From Mucidula mucida (lineage: Eukaryota; Basidiomycota; Agaricomycetes; Agaricales; Physalacriaceae), in the NCBI GenBank assembly GCA_015501055.1, contig JADNYV010000420.1, positions 1 to 30,269 of the forward strand: 30,269 bases of DNA, written 5' to 3'. The translations under genes were made by a program, and so were the position numbers. Below the pieces are notes generated by a model. It was not told the origin of the DNA. It saw only the letters and a list, made by a program, of their open reading frames with translations, and did no database searches. Of the stretch, positions 1-10,678 are shown piece by piece. Position 1 is the stretch's first letter. Every line of letters begins with the position of its first letter.

Positions 1-113
1 ATTGGATTATCAAGGAGGAAGATCCTCGCTGAAACATATAATATTAACATGATGTCTTGGCCGTACAACCAGTATTACTTGGATAGTCCCTAGGCCATTG
101 TCAAAGTACCACA

Positions 114-1553
114 TTACATATCTCCCTTCCCAGCTTGGCGCTCAACCTCGAACGCTTCCTGTCGATGTAAAGAATGGGCTGATCCGCCTGGTTCAACACC
201 GGGACGCGACATATCAGAAGTATCTCCTATTTCTGATGCTCCTTCATTCGTGGTCGCGGTCTGGGGCCTAAAGCTCGCGAACCGAATGGTTCCGGCATCC
301 CTCACGGTCGTCCTCATATTCGGAAGGGAAGAACGAGTCCACGAGTCGTCGATGCGCTTCTCCTGACATAACTCTCCCAATGATCATGGTCGGCGCAGCT
401 GCCTATGCGTATGCGTCAGTGTCAAGCCGCCCGTAGAATCAAGTAGAATTACAGTTACAGCATTGAGGAAGGCAGCAGGATACCAGTAGGTGAAGCTCCA
501 CTCCGGCAGGTAGAAGTCGTGTAAATACAAGGCAAGGTTGATCAAGTAAGTAGAAATATTTCGCAATAGCGGAATAAATGAAGGCAGATTCAATGAGTAT
601 GCCTATGAGCCCGCGGTATGTACGAAGGCTCTTCATCCCCGCGACAGCAAGGATCCGAAGGACGATAAGGGATGTTGTCAATAGATTGATTGACGCTGTG
701 AGGGAATAATAGACAATACTCCAGTTGACCTGACTTATTGATGCACCGATCGACATTGAGCCGGAGGGATACGTCACCACCATATTCAACGCATGACTAA
801 CTAGTATCCGATCTTCTTTAGCAAGCGCAAGAAATCAAATCGATAATAGAAACCCTACCTAATCCACTTATTAACGCCGCAAGGAGGATGCTAGCGAGCA
901 GCCAATTGTGGTTGTAGAGCTCCCAACAGCGCCAGATCTAGTTCACTACGAATCGGTGTACTGCGGTCAAATGAGAGAGGAACAGCGCGCACATTAGTCA
1001 GTTCTGCGAGCATAGCGTTCGTCGCCATTGCTGTAGTGCCAACAATGTTGATTGCGAGGCGCCGTGCAGACCAGTTCTCGTCACCGACTCCAAACGCGTT
1101 CGCGAGCACAGAATCCGAGACTGTCCATGTGTCACAAACACAGAATACAACGCGTTCCAGTCAAAGCCAACATGAATTGTTGCCAGTAACCATATCAGGC
1201 AAATGACTGTGCTCGCGAACGCGAGACTGTCCATGTGTCACAAACACAGAATACAACGCGTTCCAGTCAAACCAACATGAATTGTTGCCAGTAACCATAT
1301 CAGGCAAATGACCACCGTCAACCGCTGGCGCTGACGAGGCCATTCTCCGCGCGCGGCTGATAACGAAAGTCGATGAGTGAACTATAGCGAAAACCATTGC
1401 AATCCTACCTATCTGGCGCAGAGTAGCGACGAAAATCATCGTGTACAGTGCGTAATTGAAGATTTCCAGGATGTGGTTGTTGAGGCTATCGCCGATGGCG
1501 CGTGTGGCCTCCGCGTTGGACATATCGAGTTCTTGTTCAACAGGAGAAGACAT
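114..1553 (-). pseudogene. Decayed basidiomycete seven-helix membrane protein gene
   Basis: The start at 1553 opens MSSPVEQELDMSNAEATRAI, and the first helix follows (HILEIFNYALYTMIFVAT). Later exons give VICLIWLLATIHVGFDW, IWRCWELYNHNWLLASILL, a long helix pair containing LLTTSLIVLRI and GILIESAFIYSAI, then APTMIIGRVMSG, and a polar tail from RIDDSWTRSS to the stop at 114. This order matches a multi-pass membrane family common in Agaricomycetes whose function is unknown to me. Good introns are visible, for example 1357-1408, and one ending just before IWRCW. However, the frame breaks at least three times with no usable splice sites: between HGQSR and LANAFGVG, between IYSAI and YLINLALYL, and between MSGEA and RIDDSW. 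A 106-bp tandem duplication also disrupts the second exon. I therefore call it a pseudogene; assembly indels are the alternative explanation. Confidence 0.6.
1116..1312. repeat. Tandem duplication, period about 106 bp, with embedded inverted repeat
   Basis: Bases 1116-1207 and 1222-1312 are near-identical copies; the second lacks one G (tcaaaccaac against tcaaagccaac). The 17-nt sequence cgcgttcgcgagcacag at 1095-1111 reappears as its exact reverse complement at 1207-1223, between the two copies. The duplication lies in a coding part of the decayed membrane-protein gene and repeats the segment encoding FDWNALYSVFVTHGQS. Confidence 0.9.
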
Positions 1554-2275
1554 CCTAATCCTAATGCCGCGAAGGAAGATACAATAACATCGCAGCGTAC
1601 TTTAAGTATTGCAGGACAGATTGAACTCAATGAGTGGGAAGTCAGGTAATAGGAAACTGAATTCCTTGATTGCAGTACAATTTGGTGAATCGAACTGTGG
1701 AGACTCCGATGCCAAGCGCGCTGCTTCGTAGGCCACATCCATCCTCGAATAACTTGGCGGGCCAAAAAAAGCCTGCAAGCGCATCGGAATCAATGTATAA
1801 ACAATGGTATGTTGAGGTTACTGACATATCCTTCGGTGGTGTATTGAGCGTTTGACAATCCATCTGTCTAATTGTCATTCTTGTTCATCAAGAGTCTGAT
1901 GTGAGAACGAAGACAAGTGTTGGACGTGTCATCAAAGAAGGGATATTGATTGAAGGAACTGATAATCTTGTAGAGTACGACAGGAGCTTCGAAGAGGGGT
2001 GTAAATCCTCGGCACGAAACGGATGTCGCTGCCAAATATGAGAAAATAAGGCGCCACGATTCATGCATCTCCAGGAACTGCCGCCAGTCTACTGCTAAGC
2101 TGTTACATATGTCGCGGGCTCTGAGTGAGCTACCAGTGATTACAGTCACTAGATCTATCCGGTTCGCGCCGGTATTAGTAGGCCACGCGCGCAAAACATT
2201 ACTTATTAACACTTTAAAGTGAGTGAATCTATGAGTAGAATAGCGTACATGAACATCTTCAGGTAATACTGGAGT
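1554..2275. other. Stretch without a supported gene
   Basis: It lies between the decayed membrane-protein gene and the end of the ABC transporter. Open frames exist on both strands, the longest being 114 codons on minus at 1868-2212. None shows a recognisable domain, consistent splice structure or clear coding bias. It probably holds the promoter of the membrane-protein gene and the 3' region of the transporter. Confidence 0.5.
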
Positions 2276-5200
2276 CTAGATAGAGGTCCTCTGCCCTCGA
2301 AATATATTCATAATTGATCCTTTCCGTATCCTGAAGAACCACATGAACGCAAATGTTGCCGCAATCTACAACGCCCCGTCAACTGCTGACCAATTTGGGA
2401 AGTCAGGAACTCACGTTAAAGGCGACGAAAGCCGCCATCACGCCGATGTCTCTCCAACGATTGGAGTAAAATATGTGGAATTGTTTGCCCAGAAACTCAT
2501 CTGTTGACCGCGTAGAGCAGAATCCACAATCGGACGAAGCATCTGGGTTGGTGAGGTATCCTCCTGCGATCGAAATATACTGCTGCATGTATTCTGCGCA
2601 TGTTTTACCGGAAGGAGGAGTAACAGTCACGACCTCAAGAGCCGAACAGGTAATACTTTGCTTGCCCAAAGCTGACGAAACGTTCAGCGCGCGCTTCCAT
2701 ACATACAAGCAGAACATACCTTGACCTAACAGTCCTTCAATGAAATACGTGAAAGGCGTTATACGGTACACCCATTGCCACCAACCGAGTTGGCTATACG
2801 GCTGGACCACACCGTTGCTACAGCACAAACTATGAGAACTACGCCAACAAAGGAAAGAAGAGAAACCCACAAAGACAGCACGAAGGAAAACATACTCCCA
2901 AACACGAGGGCTGCGATCTGAGGATCCGGACACATTGCCGCGGCCGTCTGTCCTACCGTCGTGTAGTACATCGGGAACAGCACACACAACATGAGCCAAG
3001 TATATCCTGCCCTGTCGTTGGGGAACCCGATCGTCCAGTACCAGCAGAAGTAAAAGAATGATGACGCCACAATACCCCAGGGAATCTCGACAAGAATCTG
3101 TGAGGTCACCAATGCTGTCCAATGGTACATCCGACTTGGTCGTTCGCGGATCTCGTAGACATTTCGTGCATCGAAAAACGGTAGCTGGACTTGGGTGGCT
3201 AGAGGAACAGAAGTGATGGACGCCATGAATACGGCGAATAACTTGTTCTGGGTGCCCTGCTGCGAGTTATCGGACGAGAAGAATGAGAGGCCAACGAAAA
3301 GTCCTGCGGTCGCGTTGAGAGCAAACTTGCTCAAAAGGTAGCTTGGATCGCGATTATGCGCGCTCAAGCTCCGCTTCGCGAGTTGAGCGACCTGGTGAAA
3401 CCAACCGGTGGCGTGCTCGGACTTGTACTCGACAGAACCAGAAGGAGGAAGAGCATGGGAACGCTTGCGTCCCGTAACATGAATATCCTCTAGTTCGTTC
3501 TGCACGCGCCTCGCCTCATCGGAGTGACACCAGAGATCATGCCAATCTGCCGTGGCATGCGCGGTAGCACCAGCACCTATCACGTCCAACATGTACTCGG
3601 CTCTGTAAAGAAGGTTCGACAACAATCAAGTAGAAACTGGGCCGACTCACGGATTCTCCTCAGGCTCACATAATCGACCTCCGTTACGTTGAAAGTATTG
3701 TAGAACAGTAGTGGCGTTATGTCCAAGATCGCCGAAGTAAACCGTTTCGCCGCCTTTCCGAAGAAGCAATAGTCTGTCGAACATCTGGAACAGTTCCGCC
3801 GAGGGTTGATGAATGCTACGTTGAACAGCGTTAGCTGACGCGTCGAGCTGACAATGACGATAGTACATACGTGCACAAGATGGCCTGCCCTTTGTTGGCA
3901 AGGTCACGAAGAAAGAGAACAATATTCCACGCGCTTTGAGAATCTAATCCGGAGGTAGGTTCATCCAAAAAGAGTAGAAGTTTGGGCTAAGATCATTATT
4001 AAAACGATGCCGAACAGCAAGAATGAACTCCGTCGATACCTTCGCCGCCAACTCGACACCGATCGTTGTCCTCTTGCGATTCTCGATACCTAGAGATCCT
4101 ACTGCAGCATTTCTGTAAGGTTCTAACCCACATAGTTCGATGCAGGTCTCAACACTGACACTTCGCATGAGACAATTGAAAGTTTCAGAAAGAGCGAATA
4201 ACATACTATGCCATCTTTTCGGCCAAAGGAACTGACGTAGGTTGGCGTAATTGAGCCGAAAACAACAGCGCTTCATATACTGTGGCCGATCCGACATGTG
4301 TATCTTGTTGTTGACAGTAGGCACTTGTGGAATCCGAAAAGTCAGAGCATGCAGATCAGGTGAAGAGGGGACGTACGTCTGGGATTGAAAATCCTTTGGG
4401 AGTGTTTGCCCATTGACGAATCTATCTCCAGTAATGACGCCTACATCCACTCTCTGAGCGAGTGCGTTCAATAATGTCGTCTAGAAATCATCGTAAAGGC
4501 GACGGTATGAATGAGCATAACTCCTTACCTTGCCTGCTCCAGATTCGCCCATCAGAGCGGTAAGTTTTCCAGGTGCCACATATCCCGAAACATCGTGCAA
4601 TAAGCGTTTGGGACCGTCGACAGTGGGGACCGTGTATGTCAGATGATGCCACGAGAACATGTCTGTGGAGGAGGAGGTTTCCAAGACGCCCTTCTTGGCC
4701 ACAGTGTTGGTCTCATCCTTCTTCATTTCAGAGTCCATCGCAGTGAGTTGAGAGCCGCGCTCGACATCTTCGGGACTGGGAGTTGCCAACGGACATAAAG
4801 ACGAAGCCGAACGTTTAAACAGGACGATGTCGTGAGACGTTAAAAGTCTCGTGCCGATTTCCGTGAAAACAAGTAACGCGGCGAAGAAAGCAACGCCAAA
4901 AGCCACAAGGATCCCGAAATTCTAGGATATGCGTCGACCGGTCAATCGTTGAATGGTAAGCATAGGCACTCACCCTCCACGTGTGGCTGAACGAGAAGTT
5001 GAAGGACAAATTGATAAAGGTTGTGCCACTGATGAGAGACTGGCCCGGTTGTGCGCCGACAGTTGTGCAGACTTGGTTTACGAGCGTAATGTTCTCGTAC
5101 CCTGGGCCTTGAGGTACAAGGTTTCCACAGACGCCATTCACGGTTCGGAATTCGTTTGACATAAGAGCCTCGAAGCCCCATCGAAGAGGCTGAAGGACGA

Positions 5201-7673
5201 TTATCAGAACAGCATTTCAAGACAGCGATAAATCGTACATTAAGATATGACACCCATTTGAGTGCCTCGACCATAGAGGGGGGCGGAATCGAATATCCAG
5301 TGTATAACACGTAGGTCAAGGTCGAAAGACCAGCCAATGCCTGAGCAAGCACTAAAACCGAGATTTGAATTTTCAGCGTGACACACATTGAGGGAGAAAT
5401 ACCTGGATCTGGCATCAGCGCGGTGAGCGCACGGAACCAAGTCTTCGTTACCACCGCTTGAATGAAGCAGAATAAGAAGAATATGCTAAATAATGTCTTG
5501 AGCAAATCTGTGCAATAAGGAGGTACTGACTTACAAGAACTGATCGGCAGACTGCTGAAGCTGGGCCATCTCGTAGATAAGAATGCCAAATATAGCAGTT
5601 GACACGAATGTTACTGGGAGATCCACGAGCGTTAACGCCACCTGGTCGATGAACGGCCGATACATGGCCCATGAGGACTGTCTCTGCACAATCGGGCGCT
5701 GTCCAAAAAGAGAGGGAACTTCCGACATTGAGATCACAGCTTGGTTCAAAAGAGAGCTAAACGTTGAGAAGTTGGTTGAAGTGTGAAGAGAAGAACATTG
5801 CCGAAAATACCACTTACAAGAAAAGAACACCCCCTCGGGAGAAAAATGTATCTGTGTTGACTGACATCTTGAGGAATATGGCACCGGTGATTGTACCCTG
5901 GAAAGCGAAAGAGCTGTCGTGATGTTAGGCTCGAGGTATGGCAGCTGTAACACGAACGTCTTACAAAATATACATGAACGTCGCGAGCATATTTCCTCTT
6001 AGGATTTGCAGACGGCGCAAAATCACGGCCCTCGACTGCATACCCAGAGACGTCATGAAAGGCGAATCTTTGGATGCATACTGAGAGTATTCTTTCCAAG
6101 CGCTTTCCTGGTAGTGCTGCGTAATCTCAATCTTCCCGACGCGATGCTCTTTGAACTGCGCTATATCCGCACGGTTGGCGCGCGCCACATCAGATTTGGC
6201 GTAATATGCAGCAAACTCCTCAGCAGTACGAGGAAGGGAGAGAGCGCCTGAGCGGGGTATCCGCCCATTGGGATCAGTGACGGCGACAAGGAAGTCCGAG
6301 GTGGTTTGCCTATTCGCTGGTTGGTAGCCCATTGAAATGAAGAAGGCGCGCGCCTCTTTAGCAGGACCGTAGTATACCATCTTGCCTTCGTAAAGCACAC
6401 AAACCTAAACTTGGTTCAATACTGAACCTGACCTTTATCTTGCATCCGACTTACCTTGTCAAAGAGGTTGTATAACGACTCTCCTGCCTGGTACAACGAC
6501 ACGATAGTTGTCATGCGAGCCATGTCAGTGGCGGTACGTAGTGCTTGAACAAATTCCAAGGCCGTCGAGGAGTCTAAGCCTCTCGTTGAACTAATAAAAC
6601 GACGCGTCAAAACATTGTTTTCACAGAGCCTGGAATAACTTACTTGTCCCAGCACGCTATCCGCGCTCGAAGAGCTAACACCTCGCTAATTGAGACCCGT
6701 TTCTTCTCACCGCCTGAAACCCCGCGTATCGCTGCATCGCCAACCAGAGTCTTCCTGGCATGCTTTAACCCAAATACCGTCGTGAGCATATCTGTCACCG
6801 CCTCCGCGTATTCATCTCTAGAATATCCCAATCGCAGTCGAGGCGTTCTAAGCTTGGCAGCAAACTTGATTGTCTGCTCGACGGTCAACGTTGGAAAATG
6901 TACATCGTCTTCAGGGCAATAGATGACGTCCCCTCTATGGTGCTTCCTAATGTCGGACGGAGAAAGAGAGTCGTAGTACACATCTCCACCAACGGCGTGG
7001 TAATCGCCCCGTTGGTTCGCCAATGTCTTGAGAAAGGTCGTACATCCCGCGCCTGGTCGTCCTAAAACCACTGAACGATCGGTGAATATACGCGATGATA
7101 CAACAGGAACAAGGGAAACGCACAGAGCATCTCTCCAGGTTTGACTGTGCCTTCAAAACCTGAGAGAATTTCACGCGTCTGTGCGTGTCGGACGTTCTGA
7201 ATGGACTCGAGGATGGTGAAAGGATTGAACATCGACACGAGCGAAGCCTGATACGAGGCTGAGGAGCCCTTGACCACTACGCGTAGATTCTTGAATGCAA
7301 CGCCTAATTCCCGTGATTGAATCCCAGCATCATCGCATCTGGTAAGAAGATGAGATAAGAAAGACAATACACTTGAGAGGGCGTACCGATGAGCCAAGTC
7401 CTGGAGAGTTCTCTCTAAATCAAAGTTGGTGTCCTCCAGCGGAATACTCTCGACAGACGACCCCATCGGAGAAACGTTGACACGCGGAGAGAAAATGGAC
7501 GAGAACACGGCGGACAAGTCATCGGAACAATCACCTGCATAGTTTGTTAAATACACGAAGGAGAGGAAGATCGCGCATCAAATTGAAGCTGTGGGTGCCT
7601 TAGTCAGATCCCGCGGAAGTCAAACTTGAAAGTCGTGCTTACGTTTGGACCCTGTACACACCTGGAGAACCAT
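2276..7673 (-). CDS. PDR-type ABC transporter (ABCG full-size)
   Basis: ATP-driven plasma-membrane exporter of the pleiotropic drug resistance group, with the order NBD-TMD-NBD-TMD. NBD1 has the fungal PDR Walker [10 protein letters not shown] (cysteine replacing lysine), signature [11 protein letters not shown], degenerate Walker B RIACWDN, then [13 protein letters not shown]. The first membrane half follows, with [19 protein letters not shown] and RPIVQRQ. NBD2 has Walker A GESGAGKTT, Q-loop [16 protein letters not shown], degenerate signature [17 protein letters not shown], intact Walker [16 protein letters not shown], and the H-loop in [10 protein letters not shown]. The second half ends [20 protein letters not shown] and a short basic tail. 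All the splice junctions I tested keep frame, so the gene looks intact, with well over ten introns near 50 nt. Start chosen at 7673 because a 108-nt intron (7535-7642) joins [10 protein letters not shown] in frame to [10 protein letters not shown]. An internal Met at 7466 is the alternative. Drug or metabolite substrates cannot be deduced. Confidence 0.93.
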
Positions 7674-7969
7674 CACTTAGGCTCCGTGGTACGAGCCGTG
7701 GGCGACGCTAGCCGGACGAAACAAAAAACACAGGTTTGATCCTACAGCCATAAGGTGATTGCATAACCGCACTTCCGGGTTACTTCACATGGAGTCAAGT
7801 AGTAAGTACGCTCAAAATTAGAACACCCACAGGAAGAGTGGCGCAGCGCCGGTAGGACGCCTCAACATCCACCAGTCAAAGAATTACCATCTCCCGGATA
7901 TAATAGCTAATATACAACACATAAAGTACAATATCGAACATCCTCTCCCGAAAAGATCCATGCCTCACC
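7674..7969. other. Intergenic: 5' region of transporter, 3' region of SPT20
   Basis: This 296-nt spacer separates two genes read on the minus strand. I see no open frame of note and no clear repeat. It should hold the transporter promoter, but I could not pick out a convincing TATA element or a drug-response motif. Confidence 0.5.
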
Positions 7970-10306
7970 TCACCGCCCCGCCTGCGGCTTCATATTCGCC
8001 GCGGCAGCCTGAGCAGCCGCCAACTGCTGATGATGGCTCTGCTGCTGCTGTAACTGCTGAGCAGTCATATTCATGCCCTGCATCTGGGGATTCATCCGCC
8101 AATACAACTGGGCTTGCTGCGGGGTAATGTTCGGAGGGAGGCGGTACATCTGCGGGTATCCATACGCGTACATCTGCCCTTGCCCTTGAATCTGTGGGCG
8201 GGGCGACGCCGTGCTCCCATTCGCTGCCCCAGGAACCGCATTACGCTGGTGGAACTGCGCGGCGGCGGCAGCAGCGTTGTTGTACTGGTACATTTGAGGT
8301 GTCTGTTGGATCGTAGTGTGTTGCTGAAGAGGAGTCGCGTGCTGTTGGGTTGGCTGGGGTTGTGGAGTGGCGTGCTGTTGATGAGGGGTGGCGTGCGCCT
8401 GATGAGGAGTCGCATGTGTTTGGTGAGGGGTAAGGTGGACTTGAGCGGCCTGGCCCTGGGGCTGATGAGGCATGGGAGAGCGAGACGCGATTCTTTGGTT
8501 CGCGACATGAGGGCTCATCATCGCCGAGGGCGTGGGTGCCGTAGATGAACGACCACCATTTTGAGCCTGCTGGAGCTGATGTTGAGCGTGTTGAATCTGT
8601 TGTTGGCGATGTTGTTGTAAAGCCTGAGCTTGCTGTTGCTGTTGTGGAGTCAGCTGCTGAGGCTGGGTCGTCTGCTGCTGAACCTGCTGTTGCGGATGAG
8701 GTTGAGGTTGAGCTGGTTGCTGATGCTGCTGCTGTGGAACCTGTGTCTGTTGCTGTTGTTGGTGTTGCGGCTGCTGCATGTAAACGTATCGTTGTCGCAT
8801 TATGTCCTGCTGCTGCGGGGGCATCATTTGGATCTGCTGCATGCCAGTGAAAGTTGCCCCGTTCGGGGCCTTGGTCATCTTCATCTGGTTATTCGGCATC
8901 ACAGGAGGTCTCTGGAGGAATTGGGGATTTGGTAAGACTCCCTGGAATGCGGCAGGCTGGGGAGTGGGTACAACGGTTGGCTGGGGAATAGGTGGGGCGG
9001 CGCGAGGAGAGGTTTGTTGGGGCTGAATTTGTGTATGCTGCTTCGATGGAGTAGGATTTCGGCTGGTGACGTCCTGAACTTGAACAGCGAACGTAGGAAC
9101 TTGATGCGCCTGGTGTGGCGTTTGTGTACGTGGAGATGGGGTATTTGTTTTCGTAACGGCGGGATTTTGTATATGGAACTGCTGCTGGGTTGGGTGAGGA
9201 TGTATCGGTGCGGTGAAGGTTTGTTGGTTTGCGGGGACATCCTTCGGTTGTTGTGGTATTTTTTCGGGAACTGGTGTGGGTGGTTTGGTGTACGGTGTGG
9301 GGGCCGCACTAGTCGTTGAAGGAGCAGGTGATGATCGCGCAGAAGCAGGTGGTGCCTGTGCGACTGACTTAGTCGTTGTTGTCGTCTTGACGGTCTCTCT
9401 TGCCGTCTGTAAATTCTCCAAAAGTCGGAAACTAAAGTATATCTTTAGATGTTGTCGAGTCAGAGAGCTTGAAGCCTACCTGCTGGGACGCGATGAACGC
9501 GAAGCCATGAACTGCATGATCTTGGCTCTCCGTGCCTTGCCAGTTTCGTCCTCTTCCTGAACAACGGCCGATGCCTTGCGCTTGAGAGATGATGGAACGG
9601 TGGGCGCAGACACTTTAACGACGTGATTAACCATTCTCGTTAAGTTTGGGTCGGGATCGAGGCACAAAGGTGGTGTCGTAGCAAGCTACAAACTAATCAA
9701 GTCACCGTTATAATGGACATGAATACAACACACCAAGATCTTTGCTTCGACCTCAAGGGCATCCATATCTGTCCACTTGCTGCCTTGCTTGACATTCAAC
9801 GCGCATATATCCGCCCATAACGATTCTGAAGTTGGATGAAGGACGGTGCGCGAGCGTTCTGGCGCCTCAAGTGGTGCATCCGTTGGTTTGCCCGGACGGT
9901 AATCCAAAATCTCGACAATCATACATCCTGCGGGGACTTTCAGTGTAGACCAAGAAAATTCGTAGAAGTGGATCACCTTCGTAGAAAGGAACTCTGGCCG
10001 ATTCAAACGTGTCCAGAAAGTCCACGGGTATTTGGTGGTTACGAATATCATCCAAGAGTGACTAGAAGGCATTGTAAGAGCGGATAGCAGCTCATTAATA
10101 ACGGCGCGTACCGCGACGTGGTTATTGTACAGAAATTTTGGACCGTGGTTGAGTGTCCAGTGTTCGGGATGTAAATGTACACTGAACGATGGCGGGTGCG
10201 ACTCGTTCTTAGCAAGCAGTTCCTAGAATGATATGATGAGCTCCATTTTGTCGCATATGTAAGGGAAAATCACCTCGACTTGACGCGTCTGGTTATACCA
10301 AGTCAT
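7970..10306 (-). CDS. SPT20: SAGA complex subunit Spt20
   Basis: Structural subunit of the SAGA histone acetyltransferase co-activator in the nucleus. Six exons (10274-10306, 10112-10222, 9977-10061, 9734-9927, 9481-9685, 7970-9432) sum to 2091 nt, 696 residues, with all junctions in frame. The Spt20 domain fills roughly residues 15 to 110: FSVHLHPEHWTLNHGPKFLY, then LLDDIRNHQIPVDFLDTFES, VPFYEGCMIVEILDYRPGK. It continues through WADICALN to CLDPDPNLTRMVNHV and a basic patch SLKRKAS. The last exon, about 485 residues, is low complexity: Gln, Pro, Ala and Thr with many QQQ runs and a short HATPHQ repeat, as in fungal Spt20 and other co-activators. The start at 10306 (MTWYNQTRQVE) precedes the domain directly and fits the family. 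Strong call from the N-terminal domain; the tail gives no further function. Confidence 0.9.
8030..8790 (-). repeat. CAG/CTG-rich polyglutamine tract within SPT20
   Basis: The coding strand is dominated by CAG and CAA codons giving dozens of short Gln runs. An imperfect six-residue repeat around HATPHQ lies at 8340-8430. The antisense strand shows long leucine- or valine-rich open frames that are only shadows of this composition. Confidence 0.85.
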
Positions 10307-10678
10307 CGCAAGCGCGCCTACCAGAACGAGGTGGCGGTACAAAGACAAGTGGGAAAGCCGGTCCGGTCGCCGATCATAAGACAAAGGCTCGTAGGGTTAG
10401 GGTTTAATTAGCCTCTTTCCACTGATGGCGTCCACACCAAGTCCACAAGCTTGAGCCTAAGCTAAGGATCCCTCAAACTCAGTTAAAGAGAAGGGAGAAA
10501 GTGTAGGAAACTTCCCTTCTTCGTGAATATTAAGGCTAACTGATCTCTTTTTCACTTTTCAATACAAGGTAAATTGGCACAACAATCCGTTGAGGACCAT
10601 TTACAATAAGCCCTAGATATATGTTAAGATACACAGGCATAACAATACATTCCTTCGTTTTTTCCTTCTCTTTCCTCT
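10307..10678. other. Intergenic: SPT20 promoter and ADE17 3' region
   Basis: This 372-nt spacer lies between two minus-strand genes. It contains two tandem TTAGGG-like units about 90 nt upstream of the SPT20 start and an A/T-rich part near 10540-10640 next to the ADE17 stop. No coding sequence is supported. Confidence 0.6.
10392..10405 (-). promoter_or_regulatory. Telomere-like box upstream of SPT20
   Basis: The bases tagggttagggttt contain two TTAGGG-type units 86-99 nt upstream of the SPT20 start codon. In fungi TTAGGG-binding factors such as Tbf1 act at promoters as well as telomeres. A role here is inferred only from motif and position. Confidence 0.4.

Noticed and set aside
189..201. 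ggttcaacacc, which matches a tRNA B-box
   Set aside because: No A-box or cloverleaf is present around it, and it lies in the coding tail of the membrane-protein gene.
1377..1649. 90-codon plus-strand open frame
   Set aside because: Mostly antisense to the first exon of the membrane-protein gene, with no features of its own.
1868..2212. 114-codon minus-strand open frame
   Set aside because: No recognisable domain, no splice partner, and not continuous with either neighbour.
8545..8935. Open frames on the plus strand rich in leucine or valine
   Set aside because: They are antisense shadows of the CAG-rich SPT20 tail and have no independent support.
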